DNA of 64,000 nt from Microthyrium microscopicum (Eukaryota > Ascomycota > Dothideomycetes > Microthyriales > Microthyriaceae): contig MU004239.1 in assembly GCA_010405405.1 (NCBI GenBank), forward strand, positions 1,380,722 through 1,444,721, given 5' to 3'. Made by a program: the position numbers and the translations under genes. Every line of letters starts with the position of its first letter. Position 1 is the first letter of the stretch. Shown here in pieces: positions 1 through 12,158 of the stretch. The notes under the pieces are model-generated. The model was not told the DNA's origin. It searched no databases and was given only the letters and a program-made list of their open reading frames with translations.

Positions 1-277
1 GATGTAGAGGTTGCTGATGGCGACAACTGGTAGGAGTACTAAGAGAATGCGAGACAGAAAGGCAGAGACCGACATATGGAAGGGAATGACATTATCTAAT
101 GCGATGAAGAGGGGAAGAAGGGTGGTAAGCGCGTTGAGGAGATGACTCGTGGTGATGGACAAAATGATCAGATGCGAAAGAAGGAAGCACGTTGTAAACA
201 AGGGCATTTTGTGCGCGCTAACTTTGGCGATGATCGGCCAAACTTTAGCGGCTCTCTTCACTACTTCATCCTATTAT
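1..277 (-). CDS. partial membrane-protein exon running off the window
   Basis: Reading the minus strand there is an open frame without stop from about 277 down to base 1, where the window cuts it. It encodes a strongly hydrophobic stretch with at least two likely membrane helices (around SHLIILSITTSHLLNALTT and SRILLVLLPVVAISNLYI). An ATG lies at 207; alternatively the exon begins just after a TAG acceptor near 277 preceded by TACTAA. I do not recognise the family. The remainder of the gene lies outside the window, so neither product nor true start can be fixed. The opposite strand also has an ORF (149-514), but that one begins at a non-ATG codon and has no coding character. Confidence 0.3.
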
Positions 278-1021
278 TTAGTACTCTATTGCTCACTCCT
301 TTTCATCATTAACATTGCCGCTTTGAAAATATCTCTGAGCATTATCAAGGCTACAAGGGCCCTCATCAAACAATCAAGCACTACTATACCACGTCATACG
401 CAAAAGGCAGTATCAGCAATGTGTACCTGCTCACTGAAAAACTCTACAGGACGACTACCTCTAGATGATCTTACCACGAGCAGGGAGGAATTGTTTATTT
501 TGCGGGCCAGCTAAAGGATGGAGCTTTCGATATATGAGTTGATTAGCTTCCTTCCTAATCTGTCTATTTTGACAGGGCAGGCTATGGAATCTACTGCACC
601 GAATGCTGCCATTGCAGGTGGTGGGAACCTAATGACATTGCTCTGAGTACATGTAGTACTTACTGATACTGATTTGCAAAGAGCCATGGAAAAACAGCAA
701 GACACTTCATTTATGGTTTGACGCGTAAAAGGTCCAATTTCAATACTCTATGCTGCTATGCACCACCGACGCAATGGATTTGGTGATTGCCAATCATACA
801 GTCTTGTGCCTCGATAATCCTTGCCCTTCTTCCGCCAACCCATCAGTTCCTTGATTTCCACGCGACTTGACTGCGCTATCTTATGCGTTTCAGCCTGCGA
901 AGCCGTTTGATTCTGCAAGCCAAGCAGACTAGTATTACTTTATGTTCAATCTCCCGTTAGCTTTTGCTCACCATGACCTTTGGTGTCTCTGTTCTGATAG
1001 TGTTTGCTAATCATTGTGACC
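278..1021. other. intergenic, no supported gene
   Basis: About 740 bp between the left-edge membrane ORF (minus) and the gene starting at 1022 (plus). It probably carries the divergent promoters of the two. Short ORFs on both strands have no recognisable domain, and I see no RNA gene or repeat. Confidence 0.5.
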
Positions 1022-3783
1022 ATGCGTGTACCATGGCGAAAGAAGGGGAGCTCAGGACCTCGACCTCCAGGACTCCTACGGAGGATATTTCACCGAGCAC
1101 GCAAAGAAAAAGCTGGGAAGGAAGAGAAGATCGACGTTAAAAATGGCAATGTCCAATCTGTAGAGAAAGAGAAGCCGGTGGAGAGCCAGACTGCTAAGGC
1201 TCCGGTTACGTCTTCCCCAGAGGCAGAGGAGCAGCCCAGTACTTTCAATGACGAAAAAGTTGAGCAGATCTTCTCAGGAGCGCCCAAGTTTGGAATGGAT
1301 GCAGAAGATGCCGTTATTGGGGTCTTTCCCTACGCTGAAGAGCTACGGATTCGTGATGCAAGCGACTGCGTTGCTATTGCCCATCCCGCCTTTTCAGCCT
1401 GTACGGCAAAAAGGCATATGGTACCTGGTTCCAAAGACAGCAAAGCCGTAAAAGAGTACCAAATCGGAGTCTGGGAAGTACCTAACATGCTGAAGGCAAC
1501 TGGAAGAGAGCCTGGTACAGTTGGCTACGATTACTTCTTGGAGGAGCCCATATCAGACGCTAGTGGAGAGCAGAGTAAAGAAACTGCAGCAGACGGCGGA
1601 TTCGACGCTTTTGAAAACATCAATCTTCTCAATTCTGCACCAGAACGACTGGGACTGCGCAAGTTCGACCTCGAAGCCGTAGGAAACCGGCTTTCTGAGC
1701 TCGCTGCAATCTACGGCGAGTACCGCAGCACCAAAGGAAAGATACATCTTCTCAAAAAGCAAACACCTAAAGAGCTATACACAAAATTGTTCACACAGAT
1801 TCTTTCACCACCGCGACAAAATTCGATCGTCAAGGATCCTAACAGCGTGAAAGGACAAATACAGACCTTGGTTACTCTACTGAATCTCAAGTCTATCTGG
1901 TATGACTTTAGCTCTCCGGAATGGAGAATTCGAGCTGGCCAAGTTCTGTGGACAGCTGTTCCATCTGATAACTCAATAGATCCTCAGAGTGATGAAGATG
2001 ACCGCCAATTGACGGACCGAGATGTGCTGATCCTGCAGCTAGACCTGGCATGCGAGCTTCTTCTTCGACTGGATGCCATAAGTTCTATGGAGCTTGAAGA
2101 ACTTGAGGAGATTGAGCTCACTGCAGAGGAATCAGCCGAGTTCAGGGAGCTGGAGACCAAAAAGTCCAGATGGGACTTGGTTTTTGCTAGAAGTGTTTTA
2201 CGCAACGTCGAAATAAAAATGACAACCAAGGAAGTAACAACAACTGCTCCACCACAGCCACAAAAACGGTCTTTTCCATTCTTTTCGTTAACAACATCGG
2301 ACACGAGCACTGGCGAGATTACCAAGATGATCGTTCCAGAGATATCATTCCTTCCCCAGGATCTCGATAAGCAGCTATCGGGACTATTCCACTTTGCCAA
2401 AGCTATCAACTGGCCTGATAGTGAGACGGTCGAACAACAATTACGCACCAAAGTCGGTTCTTATGGCGACAAGCTCTCACTCATACAAACACCTAGCGTT
2501 TACGCCACTCCAATGGCCTCTCCGCGCTCCTTTATGTCTCAACGAAGCTCATACTTTGATACTACAACTCAACCTGACCTAATACGCCGCTCCTCCACTC
2601 CACTGTCCATGCAACTTAATCCGCCATCTTCGCACGACTCTAGCTCTAACATCATCACAAATCCTATTGGTGGCTGGCTCACCCGGTCTTATCTCACCGG
2701 TTTAGTCCTCCCAGGTAAGCATTTGATGTGCTCAAACACTGCGTGTCATGGACCCGTACAACGGATATGATCCTAGGCCTATTTAGACCTTAAGTTGCCT
2801 TCGTGGATCACAAGTTTATCACAACCACATACTAACAAATTACAGGCGAGTCACTTACCCACCTTCTCCTCTCTTCTCTACTAGAGAATGACGCGTCTGC
2901 CATTGCTGAACTAGGCGACTCAGCCAGTCTCTACGGTGGCTTCGTCCTCCGCGGCCGCAGCTGGTGGAGCGCCCAATGTATCGTCGGCCGCGTGCTCGCC
3001 GCTCTCGACGGTTCCGCCGAATGTATGGGTTGGCTCAGCATCCCCGCTGCACCAACAGGTGTAGAAAACGGCTGGTTCGACATCGCCTCTGCGCGCCTGC
3101 CAGCAGCCAACCCACCACGCATCAAGCAACGTGACATGATGAGCCGCGTAGCAGACTTTGCCGGCGGAGTAGAACCCTCTGCTCTCGAGGTCGCATCCTT
3201 CAGCATACCTGTCGATGCCACAGAGCGCCCTGATTCGGGTATCAAATTTGAGGGCCTACATCTCAGTGTCTACGACATTGATCTAAGCGACTCTCTACCT
3301 TCGCCAGCGTCCTCTGACACGCGCATGCCACCACAGACAGCTACCCTGCATTTCAGTACGCCTGATGTACAGATCCCGCTGCGCTATCTCGTCACCTTCA
3401 TCAGCGCATATCCATGCTTCCCGGAACCTACCGCCCCTGCGCTCGGTGCGGCGCCCGTGACTGCCCATCCACTACATACCAGCCAGGCATACCGCACCGT
3501 TAGCGCCGAGAGCTTATTCAGTGAACCGCCGTTTGGCGAGGACGAGGCGCAAAGCAAGAGCAGTCGACGCTCAATGGTCGAAGATGGTGAAGCGGCGGAG
3601 GAAGTCGAGCCCATTGTGATAGTGGATGCCAGAGGGAATGCGACACTGGCTTTGTTTGCACGTGCATGGTGCGCTTGGAAGGGCGAGCATGCGATCGTGG
3701 GGAGAGTAGGCACGAGCTGCATTGCTTGTTGTGTAAGGGAGGCCAGAGCGATTGGTGTCAGATTGGTGATTCGTGTCGAGTAG
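1022..3783 (+). CDS. conserved fungal protein of unknown function, 876 aa
   Basis: Two exons, 1022-2714 and 2846-3783, joined across a 131-nt intron (GTAAGC donor, ACTAAC branch site, TACAG acceptor); the junction codon is a glycine and the frame stays open to the stop at 3783. I start at ATG 1022 (MRVPWRKK); the open frame extends upstream to a TTG only. The N-terminal 80 residues are very basic then acidic and look disordered. The middle (about 100-360) looks folded and alpha-helical with an acidic run around residue 360 (SMELEELEEIELTAEE). A Ser/Pro-rich linker around 490-560 precedes a second folded, Trp-containing region after the intron. No signal peptide or membrane helix. I do not recognise a named domain; the size and regular gene structure suggest a conserved Pezizomycotina protein. 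Confidence 0.8.
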
Positions 3784-4153
3784 ATACATTTTCGTTTGTC
3801 CATAAGCGCTTTTGATTAAGTTGTTTTGCAGAATACCCGGAGAGATTGTTTTCATGTAGATAATAATGGTTCAGTTGGAGTCAATAAAATGCGGTGTATA
3901 TTTCACTGTAGGTGAATTATCAGATACTCATAGCATGGGCAGTTATTTTCATAGATTAGGATTCTGCAGCAGTTCTTAGAAATGTCGCGAGGCTGAGCCT
4001 CAGCCTTATTGCATGAGACAAAACTATGCTGTTTTACATGTAGATGTTTATTGACATACACTGGCATTATGGTCAGTATTAAAGGTGCATAAGGCTCTCA
4101 TTCCATTACAGTAATTATTCATTGTTTTCGTTATATGCATATCTTCCACATCA
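3784..4153. other. convergent intergenic spacer
   Basis: About 370 bp between the stops of two convergent genes. AT-rich 3'-UTR-like sequence with a possible polyadenylation signal (AATAAAA-like, near 3880). Nothing else seen. Confidence 0.5.
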
Positions 4154-5367
4154 TCACTTCTTCTTCCCAGCAGCGATTAACTCTTCCCCATTCCTAACAA
4201 CACCCACTAAAGCACCCGTCTGTATCAACTCACTCCCACCACCACTCAGCCGATACTCAATCTCACTTAATCCCTCCAACCACGTAATCCGCGTTGCAGC
4301 ACCAACGTCCAGCTTTCCCAACTCTTCCGCTAACGCCGTCAGAATATCTGCCAACGCCAATCCCTTGGCCGCTTTGAGCTGCGCCACAAACTGCAAACAG
4401 CTCTTAATATCTGTGTTCTTCAACAACTCATCGCGGATTCGTCGTACATCGTCTGGTCGTGGTGCTGCGATGCAGTCGTATATCGTCATTTCTGTGATCA
4501 TGTCGCGCACAATGTCTTTGGCTTCTGGCTTTTTCTCGCCTGGCGCAACCAGCGGCGTGCTGGATGCGTGACATGCCTGCAGGACGTTCAAGGCTCGTCG
4601 CATGTCGCCTTTACTTAGGCGGACGAGACTTGCCACAGCCGCTGGCTCAATCTGAACCCTCTCCTCTTCAATGACCGTATCTACCAAGTGTCGAATATCC
4701 GGCTCCTTCAATGGACTGAACCTGAATCTCGTACAACGCGATAGTAGCGCTGGGCTGAGTTTGTGCGTGTAATTCGCGATGATCACAAATCGTGTATTCG
4801 CTGTATACTTCTCCATGATCCGTCTGAGCGCCATCTGAGCCGTCGAAGTCATCGCATCTGCCTCGTCCAGAATAATCAACTTATAACCAGCCAAACTCTT
4901 ATGGTCGCCAGGTTTCGGTGCCGCTGAAAAGATTTGCTTGGTACTGCTAAACGTCTTGATTTGTTCGCGGACGACGTCGATGCCTCGGTCGTCAGAGGCG
5001 TTGAGTTCGAGGACCATCTGGCGCATGTTTTTGGTGCCATAGATTCGGCGGGCGAGGGCGAGGACTGTGGAGGTTTTGCCCGTTCCCGGGGGTCCGTACA
5101 GGAGGAGATGGGGGAGGCGCTGAAGTGGGTTAGTCGCTTGAATTGAAGAGGGATTGAAGAACGAACGTTTGTTTCAACGAATTTGTTTATCGTCGCGAGA
5201 ATGTCTTGGTGGCCCTCGACATCGTCGAGGGTGGATGGGCGAAATTTCTCAACCCACGGGAGAGAGTCTTCTGCTTCGACCGGCAGATCGCGGTGTATTC
5301 GTTTGCCTTTTTGTTCAGCGCCGAATTGGACGTCAATGTCCATTCGGTTTTCCTCATCATCGGACAT
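4154..5367 (-). CDS. RFC3: replication factor C subunit 3 (clamp loader)
   Basis: Two exons, 5167-5367 and 4154-5119, with a 47-nt intron (GTTCGT donor, GACTAAC branch, TTCAG acceptor); 388 aa. This is a small subunit of the RFC clamp loader, which opens and loads PCNA at primer ends in an ATP-dependent way in the nucleus. Visible motifs: N-terminal LPWVEKFRPSTLDDV box, Walker A GPPGTGKT at residues 76-83, Walker B LDEAD at about 151-155, and the arginine-finger SRC motif at about 196-198, followed by the GDMRRALNVLQ sensor-2 region and the RFC collar domain. The overall match is to yeast Rfc3 (human RFC5), supported by KLSPALLSRCTRFRF and NASDDRGIDVVR. There is a short extra loop (about 134-143) before the Walker B strand. 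It faces ARPC3 across a shared promoter region. Confidence 0.95.
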
Positions 5368-5810
5368 TTTGGGGATTGTGGGATAGTTCTAGGAATTTTA
5401 GGATGGAGTAGAAGTCGAGAAGACGCGTCGACGCGTTTTCCCATTAAGCTCTATCACTAAGCAAATCGAGGCCTGTGATTGGTCAAATTCCCCATTCTCA
5501 ATGGTGTTGAGAAAGAAGCAGCAGATCGAATTCTCGAAGACATAAATAACAGTGTAATCTTGAGTTTTCCATATTGACTAGATAATGTCTCCTAACAGTA
5601 TCATAACTACTTTGCGGTTGGTGGTATAAGGCTTCAGCCTTAAGCTCTCAGATTATCCCCCACCACTCAACCTCCCCTCCACCAAAAACTAACCTCACGA
5701 TCTCATCTTCAATCCTCCACACCACATCGAAGCTCCAATCGAGCTCTACAATCACCAACATCCCCCTTCTATCCCGCTTCTATCCCGCCAAACCTCTCCA
5801 ATACCCCAGG
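5368..5810. promoter_or_regulatory. divergent promoter region RFC3 / ARPC3
   Basis: 443 bp between two divergent start codons, so both promoters must lie here. C/T-rich tracts run up to the ARPC3 start (about 5650-5810), a common fungal core-promoter feature. No specific operator recognised. Confidence 0.45.
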
Positions 5811-6572
5811 ATGCCGGTACTATAGCATTATCTAACCCGTTGATCAGCACTGACATACGCAGGCCTACCACTCCGTCTTCCTCGACGAGCCCAACCAGCA
5901 ACTAATCGGCAACTTCGCCATCCTGCCTCTCCGCACCCGCACCCGCGGTCCCGCCCAACAACTTCCCGCCCTCGCAGCCGGCGACACCGATCTATCCATC
6001 GACGCCTCCCACGAGTCCTACGATCCACTCGATGAAGTACTCGCGCTGTTTCGGGCGAATACATTCTTTCGCAACTTCGAGATCAAGGGCCCGGCGGATC
6101 GAGTGCTGATTTATGGGATTTTGTTTGTTCAGGAGATTGTGGGGAAGATTAGAAGTAGTAAGTCCTCCCTAGCGGAAAAGAAAGCAGAAGGAAGAGAGGT
6201 GATGGTGGTGGAGAGGGGATATGTGTATAGGGGCTAATGTGTGGTTATAGACATGTCGAGACGAGAAGCGGAGAAGGCGATTATGAATGTGGCGCTGGAC
6301 ACAAACTTTGCGGTGCCGGGCGATGCAGGCTTTCCACTCAATCAAGCATTCGAGCCACCAAAGGAGCGCAATGAGGCGGAGGTGTTGAGACAGTACATGA
6401 TGCAGATGAGGCAAGAGTTGGCGCAGCGGTGTTTGGCGCGAGTGTATGCTGATGGGGATGCGCCGAGTAAGGTAAGTCGTTCTGTTATAATTGTTTGATG
6501 AAGCGTTGCTGACATGTCGTTTAGTGGTGGTTAAGCTTCAAGAAACGCAAGTTCATGAACATGGCACTATAA
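5811..6572 (+). CDS. ARC18: Arp2/3 complex subunit 3 (ARPC3, p21)
   Basis: Four coding exons: 5811-5816, 5863-6157, 6251-6471 and 6525-6572, giving 189 aa. The first coding exon is only 6 nt (Met-Pro); splicing restores the family's conserved start MPAYHSVFLD. The subunit is part of the seven-protein Arp2/3 complex that nucleates branched actin filaments, needed at endocytic patches. Diagnostic stretches: GNFAILPLRT, TFFRNFEIKGPADRVLIYGILF, PGDAGFPLNQAF and the C-terminal SKWWLSFKKRKFMNMAL, each matching ARPC3 of yeast and animals. Length is close to the usual 175-185 residues. It ends 89 bp from the stop of convergent TRM6. Confidence 0.93.
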
Positions 6573-6661
6573 GGAAATACAGTAATACAAAAATAGCCTC
6601 AAGGAATATCTCGATTGACTCTCAATATTGTTCATAAGCACTAGAGGGTCTCAATCTAACT

Positions 6662-8496
6662 CTATGCATCTGCCCCGACGACAGTGGCAGCTGTTTCTTT
6701 CGTCTGCTCTACATGTTCAACCCTCAATTTCTTCGGGCTCTCAGACACCGTCTCCTCCGCTTTTCTCTTCTTACTAAAGTTCCCTTTAGCATTAACCTTC
6801 CCAATAGCAGGCAACACTCTTGTCGCAGAGAAGACATATCCCTCCGGCCCACCTCTCGATGTCATCAGCGGATGTGTCCTTCCAGGTAATACCTGCCACT
6901 CAACCACCCGCGACGTCTGCAGCATTGGATTTAGCAGCAATGTTGGATTCACGGGGAAGTCTTCCTCCTCATCGTCCATACACGTCTCCACGTCCAGGCC
7001 AGTAGCCACTCGCTCTTGCATCATTTTCATATACGCGCCACGTCTTTCGCGCGAGTAATAGTCCATCAACTCAGTTAATGGCTCAATGGACGGCGAATAT
7101 ACCACGATTTGACCACCGCCTTTTACCAGCGGGACCAAATGCCGGAGTACGCTGGCTGGTTGCATGAAGCTCGCTACGACAAGCGAGTCAAAGCCGCCTG
7201 CACGCGTGGTATCTGCGACGCGCTGCGTACGTGTATGCCGTCGTAATTTGCGAAAGTGCTGGCCGCGTTTGCTGGGTTTCCAGGAGGCTAGGGTGTCCGC
7301 GTCGACTGCGGGTGGAGGGTTGGAGTAGACAGTGTCAGCAGACGGATCGAGAAGTTGCAGCCAGGTAATGTTGTGGAGATGGCTGTAGAGAGGATGGCTG
7401 GAGCTGGATGTGTCTTCGAGAATATAGCCGAAGTATCTAAGGAGACTGAGGTTTGGTTGGGTGTGCGGATGTATGACTGTTATCGTGTTTGAGGTGGCGG
7501 CTTGGTAGGTGTCTTTTGGATTTGGGCGTGATGGACCGGAGTGTGCGTCGGTTGTTGACTCGACTTGGTCGGGCATTGCGTCGTCATCTTGGTTGGTGTC
7601 CGGGTCCGGTTGTTCTGTTGGCTCCTTTTCAGAGGCTGGAGGGTATAATATGCCCATACGCTCGGCCAATGTTGCGACTAGCAAGCCTCCTGTGTCGTCA
7701 ACTACCATATATCTCCCTTGCGTTGGATTTCCTTCAACTTGGTCCAAATTCCCTGCATGATGCGCATTTGACCAACTTGCAACCAAGCCCAACGATTCTG
7801 GACGTAGCTCCATGATTCTCGACGAATCCTTATCCATGATATATTCTGCCACTGTTCCAACCTCCATAGGAAGAACCGTAAACCGCTTGAGGAACTTCTT
7901 GCTCTTGCGCAACGTATACTTTGCCAAACTAAACTCCGTCTTTTCACCCAATGCCGAATGCGCTGCCATGATTTTCGCAATGACTTCCTTCCCCGACCCT
8001 GTTCCAGCATTCTTGAGCTCTTCAATTTCAGTCATTGTAAGTGCCTGACGAGATGTGTCGTCCACAGTCAATCGATTGTTGCGCATAATGATTGACCCAT
8101 CTTCTCCAACAATATCGAATTTTTCATTTGCACTAGCAGCAGCCTCCGCGTCTTCTTTCACAGGAGCGTCATCTTGCGGGGTGTTGTCTACCGAAAGTGT
8201 CTCCGAATTGAGGTCTGAGGCTGGTACAACGCGTAGACGGGCATGTTTCTCGCCATCTTTTAGATCAAGGATGTCATATGTGCGCCAAAATGGTCGACCG
8301 ATGAGGGAGTTCGTGTGGAAGGAGCCAAATTTGCCAATGCTTATTATTCTAGACCAAGGTCAACTTTGTGCCTTCACAATCAATTGCGATCGACGGACGT
8401 ATTGGGCTTGATCTCTATAGGTTTGAGGAGACCACTGGGGAGTTTGAGAATCGCCTGGTCGCCAGGTTTTATGCGGGTTCGATTGTTCCAGGACAT
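6662..8496 (-). CDS. TRM6: tRNA m1A58 methyltransferase non-catalytic subunit TRM6
   Basis: Two exons, 8399-8496 and 6662-8348, with a 50-nt intron; 594 aa. Exon 1 starts at ATG 8496 (MSWNNRTRIKPGDQAILKLPSG) and joins to a frame reading ISIGKFGSFHTNSLIGRPFWRTYDIL, the typical Trm6/Gcd10 N-terminus. Trm6 binds tRNA and, with catalytic Trm61, makes 1-methyladenosine at position 58, including in initiator tRNA. Other family stretches: TMTEIEELKNAGTGSGKEVI and KKFLKRFTVLP. The C-terminal half has the degenerate Rossmann-like fold (DSLVVASFMQPASVLRHLVPLVKGGGQIVVYSP) and a long Glu/Asp-rich insertion around residues 290-330. The C-terminal end is Lys-rich and probably nuclear. Yeast Gcd10 is shorter (478 aa); the difference is mostly in disordered insertions. 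Confidence 0.92.
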
Positions 8497-8964
8497 GATG
8501 AGCCTAGATTGTGGAGAAATTATCAGAAGACAAAGGAAAGGAATTGTAGATTTTTTGGAGGGGAACTTTTGACGCGAGGTTGGACAATTTTTGGAAGCGA
8601 CGCCACAAGACAGGGATCCACGTTCTTCCAATATCGATACCTATTCTACATCACATCTCCATTATCCCACACAACTCCTAAACTTCTCTTAATATTTCCG
8701 AGGGCACTGGTTGTTCTCTGCAGACAGCATATTCCAACAGTCTGACCCGAGGACAAAGGATTGTTGCAACTGTGGAATGATGCCTCACCCACGCATCCGG
8801 CACCTAGTTACGTCTTTTCCTTTGTTTGCGTCTGTTGAAAACAACACTTGAAGCATCCCCTGAGCTTGAAAGTTCATATATCAAATAAAGTGAGTACTTT
8901 CCTCCAGTATAACCCTACCATTACTCACATGCAAATTGCAGCTGGTTTTAGACGTCTTGTCATC
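8497..8964. promoter_or_regulatory. divergent promoter TRM6 / DUF2293 gene with likely 5'-UTR intron
   Basis: 468 bp between divergent starts. Within it, 8890-8941 has the form of a 52-nt 5'-UTR intron for the plus-strand gene (GTGAGT donor, TTACTCAC branch, TTGCAG acceptor), which would put transcription start upstream of about 8880. Confidence 0.4.
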
Positions 8965-10245
8965 ATGGCCAAAGAAGTCACTATTTCAAAGTCACAGCCT
9001 CTTCCAAGAGACTTTGTGTTTGTTATGAAAGGAGATGCATACATCACTCGCAATTGGTAAGTCACACAAATATAACATATGCACCAATGCTAATTTACCA
9101 TCAGTCTAAGCGAAGCGCGCAAATGGGGAAGAGATATATTCATAGTTCAAGATGGTAAAACCCGGATTGGCGTTGGCGTTCCACGCTTCTGCTTCAATCT
9201 TGTCAAAAAGCAAGCTGCTGAAACAGAACAACAAAGAGCTGATGGCCGAGCTTCCAAGCTATCGAAGGAACATGCTGAAGCCACCAAGGCCCTGGAAAGA
9301 CTCTTTCCAAAGTTTCCATATCCAGCCAAGGACATGCTCCGGGCATGGGATGTTGGCAGTGGACGAGTAGGTCGAACCTCAAAGCTTTCCTTGGATCAAA
9401 AGGTGCTATTAGCAGTTACTGCTGTGGCTCGTCATCAGTCTACCGACTACGATGCTCTCCTAAGAACGGGCGTGACGCGCGAAGAAGCGAGAAAACGAGT
9501 ATGGGCTCAAATCAGAGACATCACTAAAGAGTGGCAAGGGAGGGAGACGGCGCCATCGGGATCAGGCCCCAAAGCATCTCTTAAAACGATAGTCGCGGCC
9601 TCCAAGTCCACGAAGACTTCTGCAAAGAAATCGACAACCAGAAAGTCTATCCCAGCGAAACCTGCACCAAAGAAGGCTACCCCGAGCAAGAAAGTAGCAA
9701 AGAAGGCCAGCTCAACGAAAACTACAGCTTCCAGGCCTGGTTTACCGCCCAATCTAAACCCGACCTCACCCACAAAGTCAATTCTGAAGCAGTCCCCGCC
9801 CCCGAAGACCACAAGACCACCGTCACCACTATCATTTGCATCAGTAATTCGTGGTCTAGCCATGATCGGATCCATGGTCAGCAGTCCGTCACGCCGACCA
9901 AGCCAAGTCCCCCAACTAAAAAGCCCATTTCAGAGTCCCACCAAGCCCGGTGGCTCACAAACGAGTCCCATCAAGATCTCAGATAGTCCAACCAAAGTCC
10001 AAAGCCGCTCTCGAGAATCGCACAATCAGCGATTCGACAACGCAAAGTTCGGTGAATTGGCTGCTCAAATCCATATGGCTGGACTACCGCTAACAACGAA
10101 ACCAGCTAAGAAGGTCAAGTTTTCGAAGAAACGCTACTATCAGGAGCCACCTGTACCAGCTTGGAAGGGAAAGAAGGCGAAGGCGCAGAAGGGAAAAGAG
10201 GAGCAGCATCCTGCGAGGAACACGAGACGGAGTACACGGAAATAG
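8965..10245 (+). CDS. DUF2293 domain protein with basic tail
   Basis: Two exons, 8965-9056 and 9105-10245 (48-nt intron, GTAAGT..ATCAG); 410 aa. The N-terminal 170 residues carry the DUF2293 pattern: LPRDFVFVMKGDAYITRNC, a short beta segment (IFIVQDGKTRIGVGVP), then the LFPKFPYPAKDMLRAWDVGSGRVGRTSKLSLDQKVLLAVTAVARHQ.TDYDALL block with the conserved G-RVGRT and H-.TDYD residues. From about 175 the protein is Lys/Ser/Pro-rich and disordered, with a KFSKKRYY segment and a basic end (NTRRSTRK), so a nuclear location is likely. The biochemical role of DUF2293 is not established; nothing here suggests an enzyme. Start chosen at ATG 8965 in a good context (CATCATGGCC). It converges on RPA49, 98 bp away. 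Confidence 0.85.
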
Positions 10246-10343
10246 ATTGTTGGGTATTGCATAGCTGCACATTGATTTCATGATCAAAACTCGCTACGAA
10301 TGATAACTAATAATGTCTTTTTTTGCTATTCATGTATCATCCA

Positions 10344-11764
10344 TCAGCGACCACCGAAGCGTTTCTTCTTCTTGCCTTCGTCTGGGAACTCCAGAGGGAG
10401 TTGTAGTCGTGCATACTTTCTGGTTTTTGATTCGGCCGCGGTGAGTCTGAGCGCGGTTTTTTCTCGATCGGTCGGTGCGCTGATTTTGCAGCCCAATTCG
10501 CGGAAGTAGTTCTGAGCTTTGATGGGCTCCAAACGGAAGTCGTCTTTCAAGTCTGTCGTGTCTGTAGCCAGGTCATCAACATACAAGGCCATAGCCATGA
10601 CGTGAGTGATGAGGTTGTCGACATCCCACTGGGACAATTCGTTGGCGCTATGAACATGTCAGTAAGAAGTCGTTGAAAAACAAAAATGCAAAACTTACCC
10701 GCTTTGTAAGAACCTTTTTCTCACACCATCCACTACATGCAATGGATGAGCCATCTTCTTCAATTCAAGCGGCTTTGGCATCCTCGCTCCACCCCTAACC
10801 TTCTTGCACAATCCCATGTACTCAATGCAGATCAACATATACCGCATAACCTTTAACTTGAGCACATCGCCCCTTCCAGCCGCACTGCCTAGTCGTCTTG
10901 CAACATATCGTGAAGCAACCTCAACGCCCTTGCCCTTCTGTGTCTCGTCAATCCAAGGCTGCACATCCAGATCTTCCAAAATCTCTCGCGCCACCAATCG
11001 TTCCAACGAATACACGTCCTTGGCATTATTTGCATCCAGGTTGGCCTTTGGTTTTGGTTTCGCTGCCGCGGCTTGGGCGTCCATCTCAGCGACGGTCGGC
11101 ATGTTGGCAATGCTTTCGCCGACGCTGGCGAGGAGAGCTTTGGAGGCGGCTGATGGGGCGGATCCGGAGGGACCAGCTACAATTGCGTTTTCGGTCATGG
11201 AGGCGATCATCTTCTTGGCTCGCTTGGTACCAAATTCGAGACCGAGTGCATGGCGTTGTGCGCCCATCTAGGTAGTATTAGCATATAAATCTTCAAGTAG
11301 GAGACGGTGAGGGGTACAGTTTGGGCAGCCTTTTCAGCAGCGGCCTCATCAATCTCTTCCTGCGTTGGACGCAATGTACTTCGAAGCGCGACACGGCGTG
11401 CTTGCACAAGTTTGAGCGAGCCATCTTTTGGATCGTATACGCCGATATAATGCTTCAGGAGCGCTTCGGCGGTGTTGCCAAAATCTTCTTGGCCGATGTA
11501 GTCTAGACATGGATGTTCGGAGCTATGTAAAATCAAAGACTGTTGGCTGTTTGGAACAGTATCGCGCGGTCTCTTGGTGTATGCTTTCATGGAGTGGTGA
11601 GGGACTGCCATGCCAACGGGCACGGCGAGAACTGGTGCCATTTCATCTTTGGTTCCTACCATGGAGACGCGGACGTGGTCGTTGGCGAAAGATACTCGTG
11701 ATTTCTTGGACGTATTCTCGCCGGCTGGCTCTGACTCTCGTTTGCGTTTCTTGTCTTTGGCCAT
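10344..11764 (-). CDS. RPA49: RNA polymerase I subunit RPA49
   Basis: Three exons, 11318-11764, 10699-11267 and 10344-10647, with introns of 50 and 51 nt; 439 aa. A49 forms a heterodimer with A34.5 on RNA polymerase I and helps initiation and elongation on rDNA in the nucleolus. The N-terminal dimerization half includes a Lys-rich start (MAKDKKRKRESEP) and the stretch PCLDYIGQED; the middle reads EFGTKRAKKMIASMTENAI, a conserved junction of the family. The C-terminal part holds the tandem winged-helix region (AREILEDLDVQPWIDE ... MRYMLICIEYMGLC) and ends Lys-rich. Size is near yeast Rpa49 (415 aa). Start at ATG 11764 in GGCCATGG-like context on the opposite strand; the open frame upstream has no other sensible start. 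Confidence 0.92.
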
Positions 11765-12158
11765 GGTTGTGGATTTTTGGTTTGGTGTAGTTTGAATTGT
11801 TTGAATTTCTGATATAAAAATTTGGGTTGATTTGCTAGCTTCCGATCTATCGGCTTTGATCGGGCCACATTCGGGCCGAAGCACGTGCACGGCTAGTTCC
11901 GCATCCGCCACGTTTGTTAGCGTAAATACTACGTCACAGCAAGGCTGGCGAGCTTGACTTCTGCATGCTTGGAGCCTGATAGTCTCTGTAGATCTCCTTA
12001 AAGAACCTGATTTCTGTCTGGATTTTTCCTGAAGCTTCTGAAGACGAGCTGTTCTCAAGAAGAATATTTCAAACAATCCGCAATTTCATCTACTACCTAA
12101 GTACCACTCTTGACTTTCCCATCATACAACAATCAACATCAACCACACGACTTGCAAT
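11765..12158. promoter_or_regulatory. divergent promoter RPA49 / LDO-like gene
   Basis: 394 bp between divergent starts. It carries GC-rich patches (CGGGCCACATTCGGGCCGAA-like near 11870) upstream of the polymerase gene. The repeated GGGCC half sites may be a factor-binding site, but I cannot name it. Confidence 0.35.

Noticed and set aside
1984-2451. 155-codon minus-strand frame opposite the 876-aa gene
   Set aside because: Serine-rich antisense shadow of Glu/Asp-rich coding sequence.
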